From JBDNFP01 sp041689775 (lineage in GTDB: Bacteria > Bacteroidota > Bacteroidia > Cytophagales > Spirosomataceae), in NCBI GenBank assembly GCA_041689775.1, contig JBDNFP010000511.1, forward strand, positions 1 through 26,611: a stretch of 26,611 nt of DNA, written 5' to 3'. Position numbers and translations under genes: made by a program. The notes under the pieces were generated by a model. That model had not been told where the DNA came from and ran no database searches. It saw nothing but the letters and a program-made list of their open reading frames with translations. Every line of letters starts with the position of its first letter. Position 1 is the first letter of the stretch. Of the stretch, positions 14,881 to 22,725 are shown piece by piece.

Positions 14881-16235
14881 GCCGCTCTGCGGTAGCGAAC
14901 CAAGGCTACTAAATAACTATATACGCTATTCAGATAGTTGCTCTCGGCGTTTTGCAGGGTAGTTAGGGTAGTGTTAAGCTCGGTCAGAGTCAATACCTGT
15001 TTCTCGTACCGAAACATATCCGTTTCTACCAGTTCCCGGGCAAAGTCAACGTTGGCCTCCGTATCTTCTACGTCCATCCGGGCCTGCATGAGGGTAGTGA
15101 GTGCGCTTTGTGCTTCGTAGCCTAAATCCTTGGCCAGCTGAACCTGCGTATTCCGACTGATTTGCTGCCTGATTTTATAATCACCTTCCGTTATCCGGGA
15201 TCGCCTTCCGTCAAAAATGGGTACGCTTAGGCGTAGACCTACGTAGTTGAACGGGAACCAAGTACCCGACTGGAATGGGTTCAGTTTACTGCTGAGTTGT
15301 AGGGCCGCATAATTTCCATAGACCGACAAAACTGGTAAACGGCTTGCTTTCTCGCGCTGCTGACTTAATTCCTGAATTTTAAAATTTAATTCTTCGGCCT
15401 GTATTTCTTTTCGGGCCATAATGTCGGGGGCTACTATCGAGAGGGTATCAGTTAGTATATCGCTAAGTGACTGGGAAGGTTTGTAGCCGGTATTTTGGTC
15501 AACGCCCATTCGGTAGTGCAGTTCCTGAATGGCGAGATCACGGTCTTGGATAGCCTTTCGTAGCAACAGCTCGGCATTTCTTTGGTCAAGCTGTACCCGT
15601 TTGAAATCATTGGGCAGGAGGGTGCCGGCGGCTTCTTTGGTGCGGGCTATTTCGAGATTACCCACCGTCCGGCGCAGGGCATATTCCGCCAGCCGGATGC
15701 GTTCCCGATTAAAAACGGCTAGGTAGTACGCTTCGGTGACAGACTGCCGAATGGTAATCTGCTGTTGTTCGGCGAAGTTTTGTTCTGTTTGTACCTTGGT
15801 AGTGTTCAGTTGCTGATCGTACTTTGACTGGGGAGACAGTATTTTTTGCTCGGCTGCTATACCTATACTGTTGTTAAATGGTAACCCGAACTTCACCTCG
15901 GAGCTACCGCTCGGATTCCGCCCCGTAATATCAAAGGGCAGGATGGTAGTTTGCAGCTGAGTGTTCCAACGGACATCGGCCGATCCCGTAACCTGCGGTA
16001 GCCAGCCTGCTTTCAGTTTGGCATTTTCTCGCTCGGCCAGTTGAATATTCAGCGCGGCATTTTTTAGTTCGCTACGGTTGGTTAGTCCAAGTTGAATAGC
16101 TTCTTCCAGAGTAAGCGACTGAGCATAAGGAGTAAGTGGGGCCACACATCCAAGAATAAAAAGTAGCGTGCGGTAGTGCTTGTGTATGGTGAATTTCATA
16201 GGGAAAAGATCCAATAGACGTAGGAACATGTTCAT
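14868..16235 (-). CDS. TolC-family outer-membrane efflux protein
   Basis: A protein of up to 455 residues, the outer-membrane channel of a tripartite exporter. A signal peptide ends near TPYAQS. Two TolC repeats follow, with LTLEEAIQLGLTNRSELKNA at the first helix and a second half beginning near KEIQAEELNFKIQE. The PQVTGSADVRW and VPIFDGRRSR segments are typical of outer-membrane efflux proteins. The ATG at 16235 has an AGAGGA upstream and is 3 nt from the permease stop. The internal ATG at 16199 gives a cleaner signal peptide (MKFTIHKHYRTLLFILG) and could be the true start, at 443 residues. It is the last gene of the exporter operon, so the pump carries its own outer-membrane exit duct. Confidence 0.9.
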   Translation of the reverse strand: MNMFLRLLDLFPMKFTIHKHYRTLLFILGCVAPLTPYAQSLTLEEAIQLGLTNRSELKNAALNIQLAERENAKLKAGWLPQVTGSADVRWNTQLQTTILPFDITGRNPSGSSEVKFGLPFNNSIGIAAEQKILSPQSKYDQQLNTTKVQTEQNFAEQQQITIRQSVTEAYYLAVFNRERIRLAEYALRRTVGNLEIARTKEAAGTLLPNDFKRVQLDQRNAELLLRKAIQDRDLAIQELHYRMGVDQNTGYKPSQSLSDILTDTLSIVAPDIMARKEIQAEELNFKIQELSQQREKASRLPVLSVYGNYAALQLSSKLNPFQSGTWFPFNYVGLRLSVPIFDGRRSRITEGDYKIRQQISRNTQVQLAKDLGYEAQSALTTLMQARMDVEDTEANVDFARELVETDMFRYEKQVLTLTELNTTLTTLQNAESNYLNSVYSYLVALVRYRRAAGVL

Positions 16236-16238
16236 GAT

Positions 16239-17360
16239 TTATCCTCTAAAAACGGCGGCGGGTTCTAGCTTAATAATTCTGCGCATACCAAAAAGACTAC
16301 CCAGCATGGCGATGAGAATAGTGACACCTACCAATGAGAAAGATAGTACAGGCGTAAGTTGCAGATCAAGCGACCCCTTCGTGGCGTTGATGAAGACTAG
16401 CAACAACCCGTAGGCCAAAGAAAAGCCGGTAACGGCGTAGATGAGCGCCTGCGATAAGATGAGTTTTCGGATGGTTCGGTTCGTACCCCCAATGGCTTTG
16501 AGCGTACCGTAGTCGCGCAGCCGGTCACTGACGGCCGAGTAAAGGGTAAGGCCAACGATGGCAAAGCCGGTAATAACCGCAAAAACTACCAACAGTCCGA
16601 ACGAAGCCACAATACCACTGCTGGACGCGAAATAACGAAGTGATTCGTCGGCATAATTTTTTCCGGTACGAGCCGTGATGCCGGGTATTTCCGCGTTGAT
16701 ATTGGCCACAACCTGTTCGGGTGTGAAGCCATCCTGCCACGATACCAGTACCGCTGAGGCGCGGGTGGTGGGAACGTTACATAGTTTTCGGGCGCGTTGG
16801 ATGGTGGTGAAGCCGTAGGAAGTACCGAGTCCCTGGGTTGTTTTGGTAAGGCCCGCTACGCGAACGCGCTGCCCGTTGTATTCTACCTGATCGCCTACCT
16901 TTATTCTATTAGTAAACTCCGGGTTCATGGAGTCCAGAAAAATGGCTCCGTCTTGCAGCAGGTCATTGGGCTGTCCCTTAATAACCCGCCAAGGCCCTCC
17001 CGCAAAGGAAGGAGCTTCAGTACCAATGATAGACACGGGTGTTTTTGATCCATCAGAAAGCTTGACATTACCTCCACCGAAAACCATCGGACTGGCGCTT
17101 TTTACCCCCCGGATCGACATCAGCTCGCGAGCTATCCGCATGTCGATTAACGGCAGATCAATGACCTGCTTACTTTTATCGCTGACCACCCAAATATAAT
17201 CTTCGTTAAAAGTGGCTAATGATACTGTGCTGCCGAGCAGCGCGAGGCAAATCATTACCTGCTGACCCACCAGAAAAACCGACAGGATCATTCCGAACAA
17301 GATTCCAAACATCTTGGCCTTATCGTACCACATAAACTTGAACGCTTCTTTTATCAGCAT
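16239..17360 (-). CDS. ABC exporter permease (DevC/MacB-like, FtsX domain)
   Basis: A 373-residue inner-membrane permease. One N-terminal helix (residues about 17-42, MFGILFGMILSVFLVGQQ) is followed by a periplasmic domain of about 45-245. Three C-terminal helices then form an FtsX domain (GIVASFGLLVVFAVITGFAI, ALIYAVTGFSLAYGLLLVFI, VLSFSLVGVTILIAML), including DYGTLKAIGGTN. This four-helix layout is that of MacB and DevC. It lies between the membrane-fusion protein gene (12 nt) and the TolC gene (3 nt). With its N-terminal MLIKEAFKFMWYDKAKMFGI it resembles cyanobacterial DevC more than MacB, which carries a fused ATPase. The substrate is unknown; lipids, glycolipids, peptides or drugs are all possible. 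Confidence 0.88.
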   Translation of the reverse strand: MLIKEAFKFMWYDKAKMFGILFGMILSVFLVGQQVMICLALLGSTVSLATFNEDYIWVVSDKSKQVIDLPLIDMRIARELMSIRGVKSASPMVFGGGNVKLSDGSKTPVSIIGTEAPSFAGGPWRVIKGQPNDLLQDGAIFLDSMNPEFTNRIKVGDQVEYNGQRVRVAGLTKTTQGLGTSYGFTTIQRARKLCNVPTTRASAVLVSWQDGFTPEQVVANINAEIPGITARTGKNYADESLRYFASSSGIVASFGLLVVFAVITGFAIVGLTLYSAVSDRLRDYGTLKAIGGTNRTIRKLILSQALIYAVTGFSLAYGLLLVFINATKGSLDLQLTPVLSFSLVGVTILIAMLGSLFGMRRIIKLEPAAVFRG

Positions 17361-17372
17361 GGCTTTGGGGGC

Positions 17373-18344
17373 TTAGTTAAGTAGAATGATGCAGTCTACC
17401 CTACTGCCGATGAGCGGCATTCGGCCGGCATCTAACCGGACCGAGACGTCACGTACCCGGCGATCTTCCAGCTCCGTGGCCTGATCCTTGAACAACGACT
17501 TTTGCTTTAAGTAGTCGGCCGCGTAGGTAACCTCTCCGGTAGCGAGCGTATCGCCGGTTGTTTGCGATATCACGTAGGCCTTCTGGCCTACTTTTACTCG
17601 TTCGGCGTAAAGTTCGTCTACCTCCGTTTTAGCAAATAGGGGCCCTTCGGGCGCAAAATCAGCGATGGGGGTATCGTTCCCAATGTAATCCCCCGTTTTT
17701 ACCAGTACGTTCAATACTTTCCCGGCCACCAGAGCCGAAACCTGTTTTTTGTTCAATACGGTACGGTAGTAGCCAATATCAGAGTTGATCTCGGTTAACT
17801 TACTCTTGGCTTGACGGATGTTAGCCTCGGTTTGGTCCATATCCTGCACCAACTTATCGAGGGTAGCTTTACTATCATCAAGTGCTTGCTTGGTAAGAGC
17901 CTTTCCTTTGTATAGCTCGACGTTACGCTGGTAGGTTATCTGAGCATTTTTAAGCTCTACTCTAAGCCCGGCGAGGGCTGCCTCCTGCGCCGAAATGGCG
18001 GCTTGCTGGGCACCTACCTTGCTACTAGCTTGGGCCAATTGAGAGCGTTCCAAGTCGGTTTCCAGAGTCAGGAGTTGGAAGCCTTTGGGTATCGATTGAT
18101 TTTCACCAATCATAATGTTGAGCACTCGGCCGCTGCTTCCGGCGGTGAGCGTCATCAGCCCGTCTTCGGGCTCCACGCGCGCTACGCCCACAATCCGGTC
18201 GTTGGTGGATGGTAAAGCCGCAATAGAATCTTTTTTTGCTTCTGTTATCTCCTGATCGTCACTATTTTGACAGGAAGAAGTACTCATCATTACTATTGCA
18301 TAGCAGAGGGTCAGGAAAGCGGATGTGTATCGAATACGGTTCAT
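17373..18344 (-). CDS. HlyD/DevB-family membrane-fusion lipoprotein
   Basis: The periplasmic adaptor of the exporter, 323 residues from the ATG at 18344; an upstream in-frame ATG at 18371 is possible but spoils the signal. The N-terminus is a lipoprotein signal with a loose Bacteroidota-style lipobox (MMSTSSC, lipidated C25). A biotinyl-lipoyl-like half (GSSGRVLNIMIGENQSIPKG) is followed by a long coiled-coil hairpin of about residues 80-175. The second lipoyl half is SALVAGKVLNVLVKTGDYIG, and a beta-barrel domain follows (AKTEVDELYAERVKVGQKAY). It lies 12 nt before the permease gene and about 45 nt after the ATPase gene. It would bridge the permease to TolC across the periplasm. Confidence 0.88.
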   Translation of the reverse strand: MNRIRYTSAFLTLCYAIVMMSTSSCQNSDDQEITEAKKDSIAALPSTNDRIVGVARVEPEDGLMTLTAGSSGRVLNIMIGENQSIPKGFQLLTLETDLERSQLAQASSKVGAQQAAISAQEAALAGLRVELKNAQITYQRNVELYKGKALTKQALDDSKATLDKLVQDMDQTEANIRQAKSKLTEINSDIGYYRTVLNKKQVSALVAGKVLNVLVKTGDYIGNDTPIADFAPEGPLFAKTEVDELYAERVKVGQKAYVISQTTGDTLATGEVTYAADYLKQKSLFKDQATELEDRRVRDVSVRLDAGRMPLIGSRVDCIILLN

Positions 18345-18388
18345 GGGTACTTGTACGTTATATTCAAACATGGGTAGATTGCCAAGGG

Positions 18389-19078
18389 TTAGTTGGTAGT
18401 TTTTTCTAAATCAATTTCTTCCACGTAGCCATTCTTTACTTCCACGGCGCGGTCGGCGTACTCCCGCAGTCGAGGGTCGTGGGTTACTACGGCTACCGAC
18501 TTACCACTTTTGGCCAATTCCCGGAGTTCGTTCATTACTACTCCCAAGGAATCTTTATCAAGCGAGGCGGTTGGTTCGTCACAAAGTACCATCTTGGGGT
18601 GGGTCACGAGTGCCCGGGCAATGGCAATGCGTTGCTGCTGTCCCCCCGATAGTTCGCGGGGTAAGTTGGTACGGCGGTCGAGCATATCGACGGTTTTTAA
18701 GGCCTCATGCACACGTTGCTTTATCTCGGAAGACTTTACATTCATGAGTTTGAGGGGCATAGCTACGTTTTCCTCGGCGTTCAGGGGCATCAAAAGATTG
18801 AAGTTTTGGAATACAAAGCCAATGGTGTTCAAACGAAGTCGGGCCAGATCATTTTGGCCGAGTTCATTAATGTACTTGCCGTCTACCCACAAATCTCCGT
18901 AGCTGGGATAGATCACACAGCCTAGTAGAGAAAGTAAGGTAGTCTTCCCGGACCCGGAAGGTCCAATAATCAGAGTCAACTCTCCCTCATTGAGCTTGAA
19001 GTCGGTCGGCTGCAGGGCCACGATGGTCTGGTCGCCGGTCTTATATTCCTTTCCTACCCCTTTCAACTCTGCAATCAT
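18389..19078 (-). CDS. ABC exporter ATP-binding protein (MacB/LolD/DevA type)
   Basis: A 229-residue cytoplasmic ATPase powering the exporter. Walker A is GPSGSGKTT (K45), the Q-loop glutamine is Q91, the signature is LSGGQ (143-147), Walker B is MVLCDEPTASLD with catalytic E168, and the H-loop is VVTH (H200). The overall form is that of the LolD/FtsE/MacB/DevA subfamily. It is the first gene of the minus-strand operon that continues with the fusion protein, permease and TolC. The order ATPase, adaptor, permease differs from cyanobacterial devBCA, although the parts are the same. A divergent MarR-type gene lies 214 bp upstream and probably controls it. Confidence 0.92.
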   Translation of the reverse strand: MIAELKGVGKEYKTGDQTIVALQPTDFKLNEGELTLIIGPSGSGKTTLLSLLGCVIYPSYGDLWVDGKYINELGQNDLARLRLNTIGFVFQNFNLLMPLNAEENVAMPLKLMNVKSSEIKQRVHEALKTVDMLDRRTNLPRELSGGQQQRIAIARALVTHPKMVLCDEPTASLDKDSLGVVMNELRELAKSGKSVAVVTHDPRLREYADRAVEVKNGYVEEIDLEKTTN

Positions 19079-19208
19079 TGTAATCTATTTTCGTTAAATT
19101 AGTATGAAAGTATATGATATTGGTGGCCACATACTTATAAAATGCTATTATCACACACAAAAAAACTATGACTTCATATATAGTAACATATTTTTAGTAT
19201 TAAAACAT

Positions 19209-19243
19209 AGTATTGGTTGTTTTGTTCTAAAGACACAACAAAA
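19209..19243. promoter_or_regulatory. candidate MarR-type operator region between the exporter and regulator genes
   Basis: The 214-bp divergent gap is AT-rich. It contains TTTTGTT (19220-19226) and AACAAAA (19237-19243), perfect 7-bp arms 10 nt apart. It also holds a direct repeat AGTATT (19196-19201 and 19209-19214). I cannot identify a convincing TAnnTTTG box on either strand. Assignment to the MarR-type protein is by position only. Confidence 0.3.
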
Positions 19244-19292
19244 GTGCTTTATCCTCAGTTTGTAGCTGTATAAATATGATTAGGAAACATAA

Positions 19293-19901
19293 ATGAATAA
19301 GGTAGTTGAGTTGGTAAATATTTGGGCAAAAATGGAGGCCGAGCATCCAGAAATGGATATTACGGAGTTTTGCGTCTGGTATTTAGCCGAGCAGACTCCC
19401 CGTTCTGAGCCGTCCGGGATACGGATGGAGGATAAACTTAGCGCCCACCTGGGTAGAATGAACCGGTACGTACAATTCTACGCTAAAAAAGCCATGCTGG
19501 GGTTGCCACTTAATAATGTAGAGGATGCCGTGTATCTGATCGCCCTATCGAATATGGGTAAACCCAAAAAAAGTGAATTGATTCACAAAATGTTGTCTGA
19601 ATTTCCGTCCGGAATCGATGTAATTAAGCGCCTGATTAACTTTGGACTGATCGAAGAGTTTCCGGACGAAGAAGACCGGCGCTCGAAGCGGGTTCAGATC
19701 ACCAAGAAAGGCCGGGAGGTATTGGCCAACTGCTACCCGGTAATGTCCAAAGTAGGCAGCATGGTATTTGCTCAATTGGTGCCGGCTGAAAAGGCGATGC
19801 TACTCAAACTGCTGATCAAACTGGATACGTTTCATGCCGATCATTACAAAATGGCTCGTAACGGGGATTTCGAGGAAATATACCGGCAATTGAACCAATA
19901 A
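19293..19901 (+). CDS. MarR-family transcriptional regulator
   Basis: A 202-residue winged-helix regulator, somewhat longer than usual for MarR (about 140-170). An N-terminal helical extension covers residues about 1-60. The DNA-binding region includes KPKKSELIHKMLSEFPSGID (91-110) and the recognition segment IKRLINFGLIEEF. The wing DEEDRRSKRVQITKKG (125-140) is diagnostic of MarR. A C-terminal dimerisation helix follows (LVPAEKAMLLKLLIKLD). It is divergent from the four-gene exporter operon, an arrangement in which MarR proteins usually repress both themselves and the pump until an exported ligand binds. That role is inferred here. Confidence 0.85.
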   Translation: MNKVVELVNIWAKMEAEHPEMDITEFCVWYLAEQTPRSEPSGIRMEDKLSAHLGRMNRYVQFYAKKAMLGLPLNNVEDAVYLIALSNMGKPKKSELIHKMLSEFPSGIDVIKRLINFGLIEEFPDEEDRRSKRVQITKKGREVLANCYPVMSKVGSMVFAQLVPAEKAMLLKLLIKLDTFHADHYKMARNGDFEEIYRQLNQ

Positions 19902-19909
19902 TCCTTTTC

Positions 19910-19923
19910 CATTCGGACGAATG
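19910..19923. promoter_or_regulatory. inverted repeat CATTCG-GA-CGAATG upstream of the TPR gene
   Basis: A perfect 6-bp inverted repeat lies just after the MarR-gene stop. It falls 12 nt upstream of the -7 box at 19936-19943, where a -33 element would be. It may be an operator, or part of a weak terminator for the MarR gene. Confidence 0.35.
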
Positions 19924-19935
19924 ACAATAATCTGA

Positions 19936-19943
19936 TACTTTTG
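19936..19943 (+). promoter_or_regulatory. -7 box (TAnnTTTG) for the TPR / DUF4292 operon
   Basis: TACTTTTG matches the Bacteroidota -7 consensus, about 95 bases upstream of the ATG at 20038. No clean -33 TTTG is visible at the usual spacing. Confidence 0.4.
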
Positions 19944-20037
19944 TAGTTAATTTAGGAGGATTCTGACCATTACCTACTTTGTATCTACACGGATAATAAA
20001 CACGCTTAAAAAGATCTGTTTCGGAAGCTAAATACTT

Positions 20038-21780
20038 ATGAACACAAAAAGGCTCAACTATATAGTTATCGTTATGCTGTTGCTATGCATGGTGGGGGTT
20101 AATCCTGCCGATGCTCAGCGTCGTAATCGTGACAAGGAAGCAGTACCAGTAGGTTCTGTTTTTCGCCTGGAAGAAGAAAGCTTGGCGGCCGAGGGAATGA
20201 AGTTCCTCATGATGGATGAGCCCATACGAGCATTACCCGTCTTTGAAAAGTTGGTGAAGCTGAGCCCTGGTGACGCCGCCGGGCACTTTATGCTGGCCTC
20301 GGCGCTCACAAAACTCAACCGCAACGAAGAGGCGCTACCCGAGTCGAAGCGTGCGTACGAAATAGATCCTTTGAATGTGTACTACGCTCAGCAGCTGGCC
20401 GGGCTATATTCAAAGCAAAAGAAATACAGTGAGGCGGCCAAGATTTATGAAGCTCTGCTGGCGGGTAATCCGGGCAACGTTCAGTATGGAGTAGAGCTGG
20501 CAGCCATGTATGTATTTAGTGATCAGTTCGACGAAGCCATCAAGACCTATAACCAACTGGAAAAATCAATTGGGGTTACCGAAGAAATTACGCATCAGAA
20601 GCAGCAGCTGTATCTACGGCAAAATAAAATAGATAAGGCCATTGAGGAGGCTAAGATCCTGATTGACGCCGAACCCGACGAGTTGGACTACCGGATCGAA
20701 CTGGCAGAGCTCCTGATGGTGAATGACCGAATCGATGACGCGATAGCTCCTCTGGAAGAAGCCCTCCGCTTCAACCCTGATGAGGCACAGGCACACGTAT
20801 TGTTAGCCGATATTTACCGCCGTAAAGGAGATGTGGAAAAGTGCAATCGGGAGCTGAAAATCGTGTTTTCTAATCCTAATCTGGATGCCGAACCCAAAAT
20901 CAGGGTATTGTCGGGTTACTTATCTATGCTCAAAACGGATGCTGATCGCGACGAAGCAATAATCCTGGCGAAGCAATTGGTTGATACCCACCCCCGGGCA
21001 TCGAGAGCCTGTGTATTGTACGGTGATCTGCTGGTACAGCGAGGACGTAAAGCCGAAGCCCGTGATATCTACGTCCGCTCGGCGCGAATCGATGGTTCTG
21101 TATACGAGGTATGGGGGGCGATTTTACAGCTAGACGGCGAACTCAATCAGTTAGATAGTTTATTGGCTCATTCGGAGCTGGCCTTGGAAGTATTTCCAAA
21201 TCAGGGTATGATCTGGTATTCTAATGGTACCGCGCAACTGGTAAAGCGCAATTATAAGCGAGCGGTTTCCTCCTTGGAAGAAAGCCGTAAATTGATTAAT
21301 AACAATCCCGAGCTGGTAAACCTGATCAATGCCCAACTGGGCGATGCCTACAATGGACTCGGTGACAACAATAAGTCAGATACTTCTTACGAACTGGTAC
21401 TGAAAGAAGACCCTAACAACGACCACGTACTGAATAATTACAGTTATTACCTGTCGCTTCGCAAAGAAAAGCTAGATCTGGCGCTACAACTATCGGAGCG
21501 CCTAGTCTCGCGGAATCAAGATAATGCTACCTTTTTGGATACCCACGCCTGGGTGTTGTACGTACGCAAGGAATACAATAAAGCCCGGGTATTTCTGGAA
21601 AAAGCGGTACAAGCTAACGCCAATGTGAGTGGTACCATTGTAGAACACTATGGGGATGTACTATTCCAGCTAGGAGAGATACCAAAGGCCTTAGAGCAGT
21701 GGAAAAAAGCAAAGACAATGGGAGAAAGAAGCGATCAGCTCGATAAAAAAATTGCAACCGTAACACTTCATGAACAGTAG
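20038..21780 (+). CDS. exported tetratricopeptide-repeat protein
   Basis: A 580-residue protein with a signal peptide (residues 1-26, IVIVMLLLCMVGVNPADAQ) followed by TPR units through almost the whole length. Examples are EPIRALPVFEKLVKLSPGD, KYSEAAKIYEALLAGNPGN, RIDDAIAPLEEALRFNPDE, and near the C-terminus EYNKARVFLEKAVQANANV and EIPKALEQWKKAKTMG. It would act as a periplasmic scaffold for protein assembly. Its last 11 bases overlap the start of the DUF4292 lipoprotein gene (ATG at 21770), which indicates translational coupling. With the EnvC-like gene that follows, the context points to envelope assembly; its precise partner is unknown. Confidence 0.88.
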   Translation: MNTKRLNYIVIVMLLLCMVGVNPADAQRRNRDKEAVPVGSVFRLEEESLAAEGMKFLMMDEPIRALPVFEKLVKLSPGDAAGHFMLASALTKLNRNEEALPESKRAYEIDPLNVYYAQQLAGLYSKQKKYSEAAKIYEALLAGNPGNVQYGVELAAMYVFSDQFDEAIKTYNQLEKSIGVTEEITHQKQQLYLRQNKIDKAIEEAKILIDAEPDELDYRIELAELLMVNDRIDDAIAPLEEALRFNPDEAQAHVLLADIYRRKGDVEKCNRELKIVFSNPNLDAEPKIRVLSGYLSMLKTDADRDEAIILAKQLVDTHPRASRACVLYGDLLVQRGRKAEARDIYVRSARIDGSVYEVWGAILQLDGELNQLDSLLAHSELALEVFPNQGMIWYSNGTAQLVKRNYKRAVSSLEESRKLINNNPELVNLINAQLGDAYNGLGDNNKSDTSYELVLKEDPNNDHVLNNYSYYLSLRKEKLDLALQLSERLVSRNQDNATFLDTHAWVLYVRKEYNKARVFLEKAVQANANVSGTIVEHYGDVLFQLGEIPKALEQWKKAKTMGERSDQLDKKIATVTLHEQ

Positions 21781-22624
21781 TAAAACCCTTTGGTTAGTGA
21801 TGGCCTGGGGAGTGGTATGGTTATCTTCCTGCCATAAGCCCCGAACCCGGAAGGTAACTGAAAAGGAGATTAGCGTAAAAGTTGACTCAATTATTAGTAA
21901 CCCGGACTCGTTGGCGATTGGCACCATAGAAAAATCAGCCACAGAGGCAGAAGGTAAACTAAATTTTTCCGTAGAAGAAATAGATTTTGATTATTTGACC
22001 GCCAAATCCAAATTCTCGTTTAAGAACGAAACCCAGAATATCGACAACGCCAACGTAAGTATCCGGATCAAAAAAGACAGCCTGATTTGGTTTTCGGTCA
22101 ATGGAGTAGGTTTTGAGGTAGCGCGTGGCATCATTACTCCCGACACCATCGTATTCATGGATAAGTTCCATAAGGAGTACTACGCGTACAGTTACGAACA
22201 GCTAAGCCGTGAGTTTAACTTTGACCTTTCCTATGGCCTTCTGCAATCGATTATCGTCGGCAATTTGCCCGTGCCCCGTACTCCCAATGAAAAGGTACGG
22301 CGCGAGAAAGATTTCTTGCTACTGCGGCAAGATGACGGCCGGATCATGTTAGATAGTTATATCGGAGAAAAAAACCGGAAGCTCAAACGATTACAGGCAG
22401 TAGAACAACCCACAAAGAACTCATTAACCCTTGATTACGAAGATTTTACGGAGCTAAATAGCTATCTTTTTCCATTTACTAGCCTGATAACGCTGGATGT
22501 CCAGTCGAAAAAAGACAAAAAGTTTTATCAGACCGTGATGCGGATCAAACATAGTAAAGTGGAACTGCCTAGTAAAGCCCCAGGGTTTCCCTTTACGATA
22601 CCGCAGAGCTACCAAAAAAAGTAA
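21770..22624 (+). CDS. DUF4292 lipoprotein
   Basis: A 284-residue lipoprotein of the DUF4292 family, which is largely confined to Bacteroidota. The signal peptide ends in VWLSSC with lipidated C21. The rest is mostly beta-rich (VSIRIKKDSLIWFSVNGVGF, EVARGIITPDTIVFMDKFHK). It resembles the half-barrel LolA/LolB-like fold that has been suggested for this family; I recognise this from the RIKKDSLIWFS / ARGIITPD pattern rather than from any residue-level proof. The start overlaps the TPR gene's stop by 11 nt. A role in lipoprotein or lipid handling at the outer membrane is inferred, not shown. Confidence 0.85.
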   Translation: MNSSKTLWLVMAWGVVWLSSCHKPRTRKVTEKEISVKVDSIISNPDSLAIGTIEKSATEAEGKLNFSVEEIDFDYLTAKSKFSFKNETQNIDNANVSIRIKKDSLIWFSVNGVGFEVARGIITPDTIVFMDKFHKEYYAYSYEQLSREFNFDLSYGLLQSIIVGNLPVPRTPNEKVRREKDFLLLRQDDGRIMLDSYIGEKNRKLKRLQAVEQPTKNSLTLDYEDFTELNSYLFPFTSLITLDVQSKKDKKFYQTVMRIKHSKVELPSKAPGFPFTIPQSYQKK

Positions 22625-22674
22625 GGAAATACGATTGGATGCTCTCTCAGTAGGGCTAAAAACCTAAGTCTGCG

Positions 22675-22682
22675 TACCTTTG
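22675..22682 (+). promoter_or_regulatory. -7 box (TAnnTTTG) for the EnvC-like gene
   Basis: TACCTTTG matches the Bacteroidota -7 consensus in the 101-nt gap between the DUF4292 stop and the ATG at 22726. This gene may therefore have its own promoter besides read-through from the operon. Confidence 0.4.
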
Positions 22683-22725
22683 CCGGATAAGAAACGGGAC
22701 TGAGGCGTCTCTACCAATCAATACT

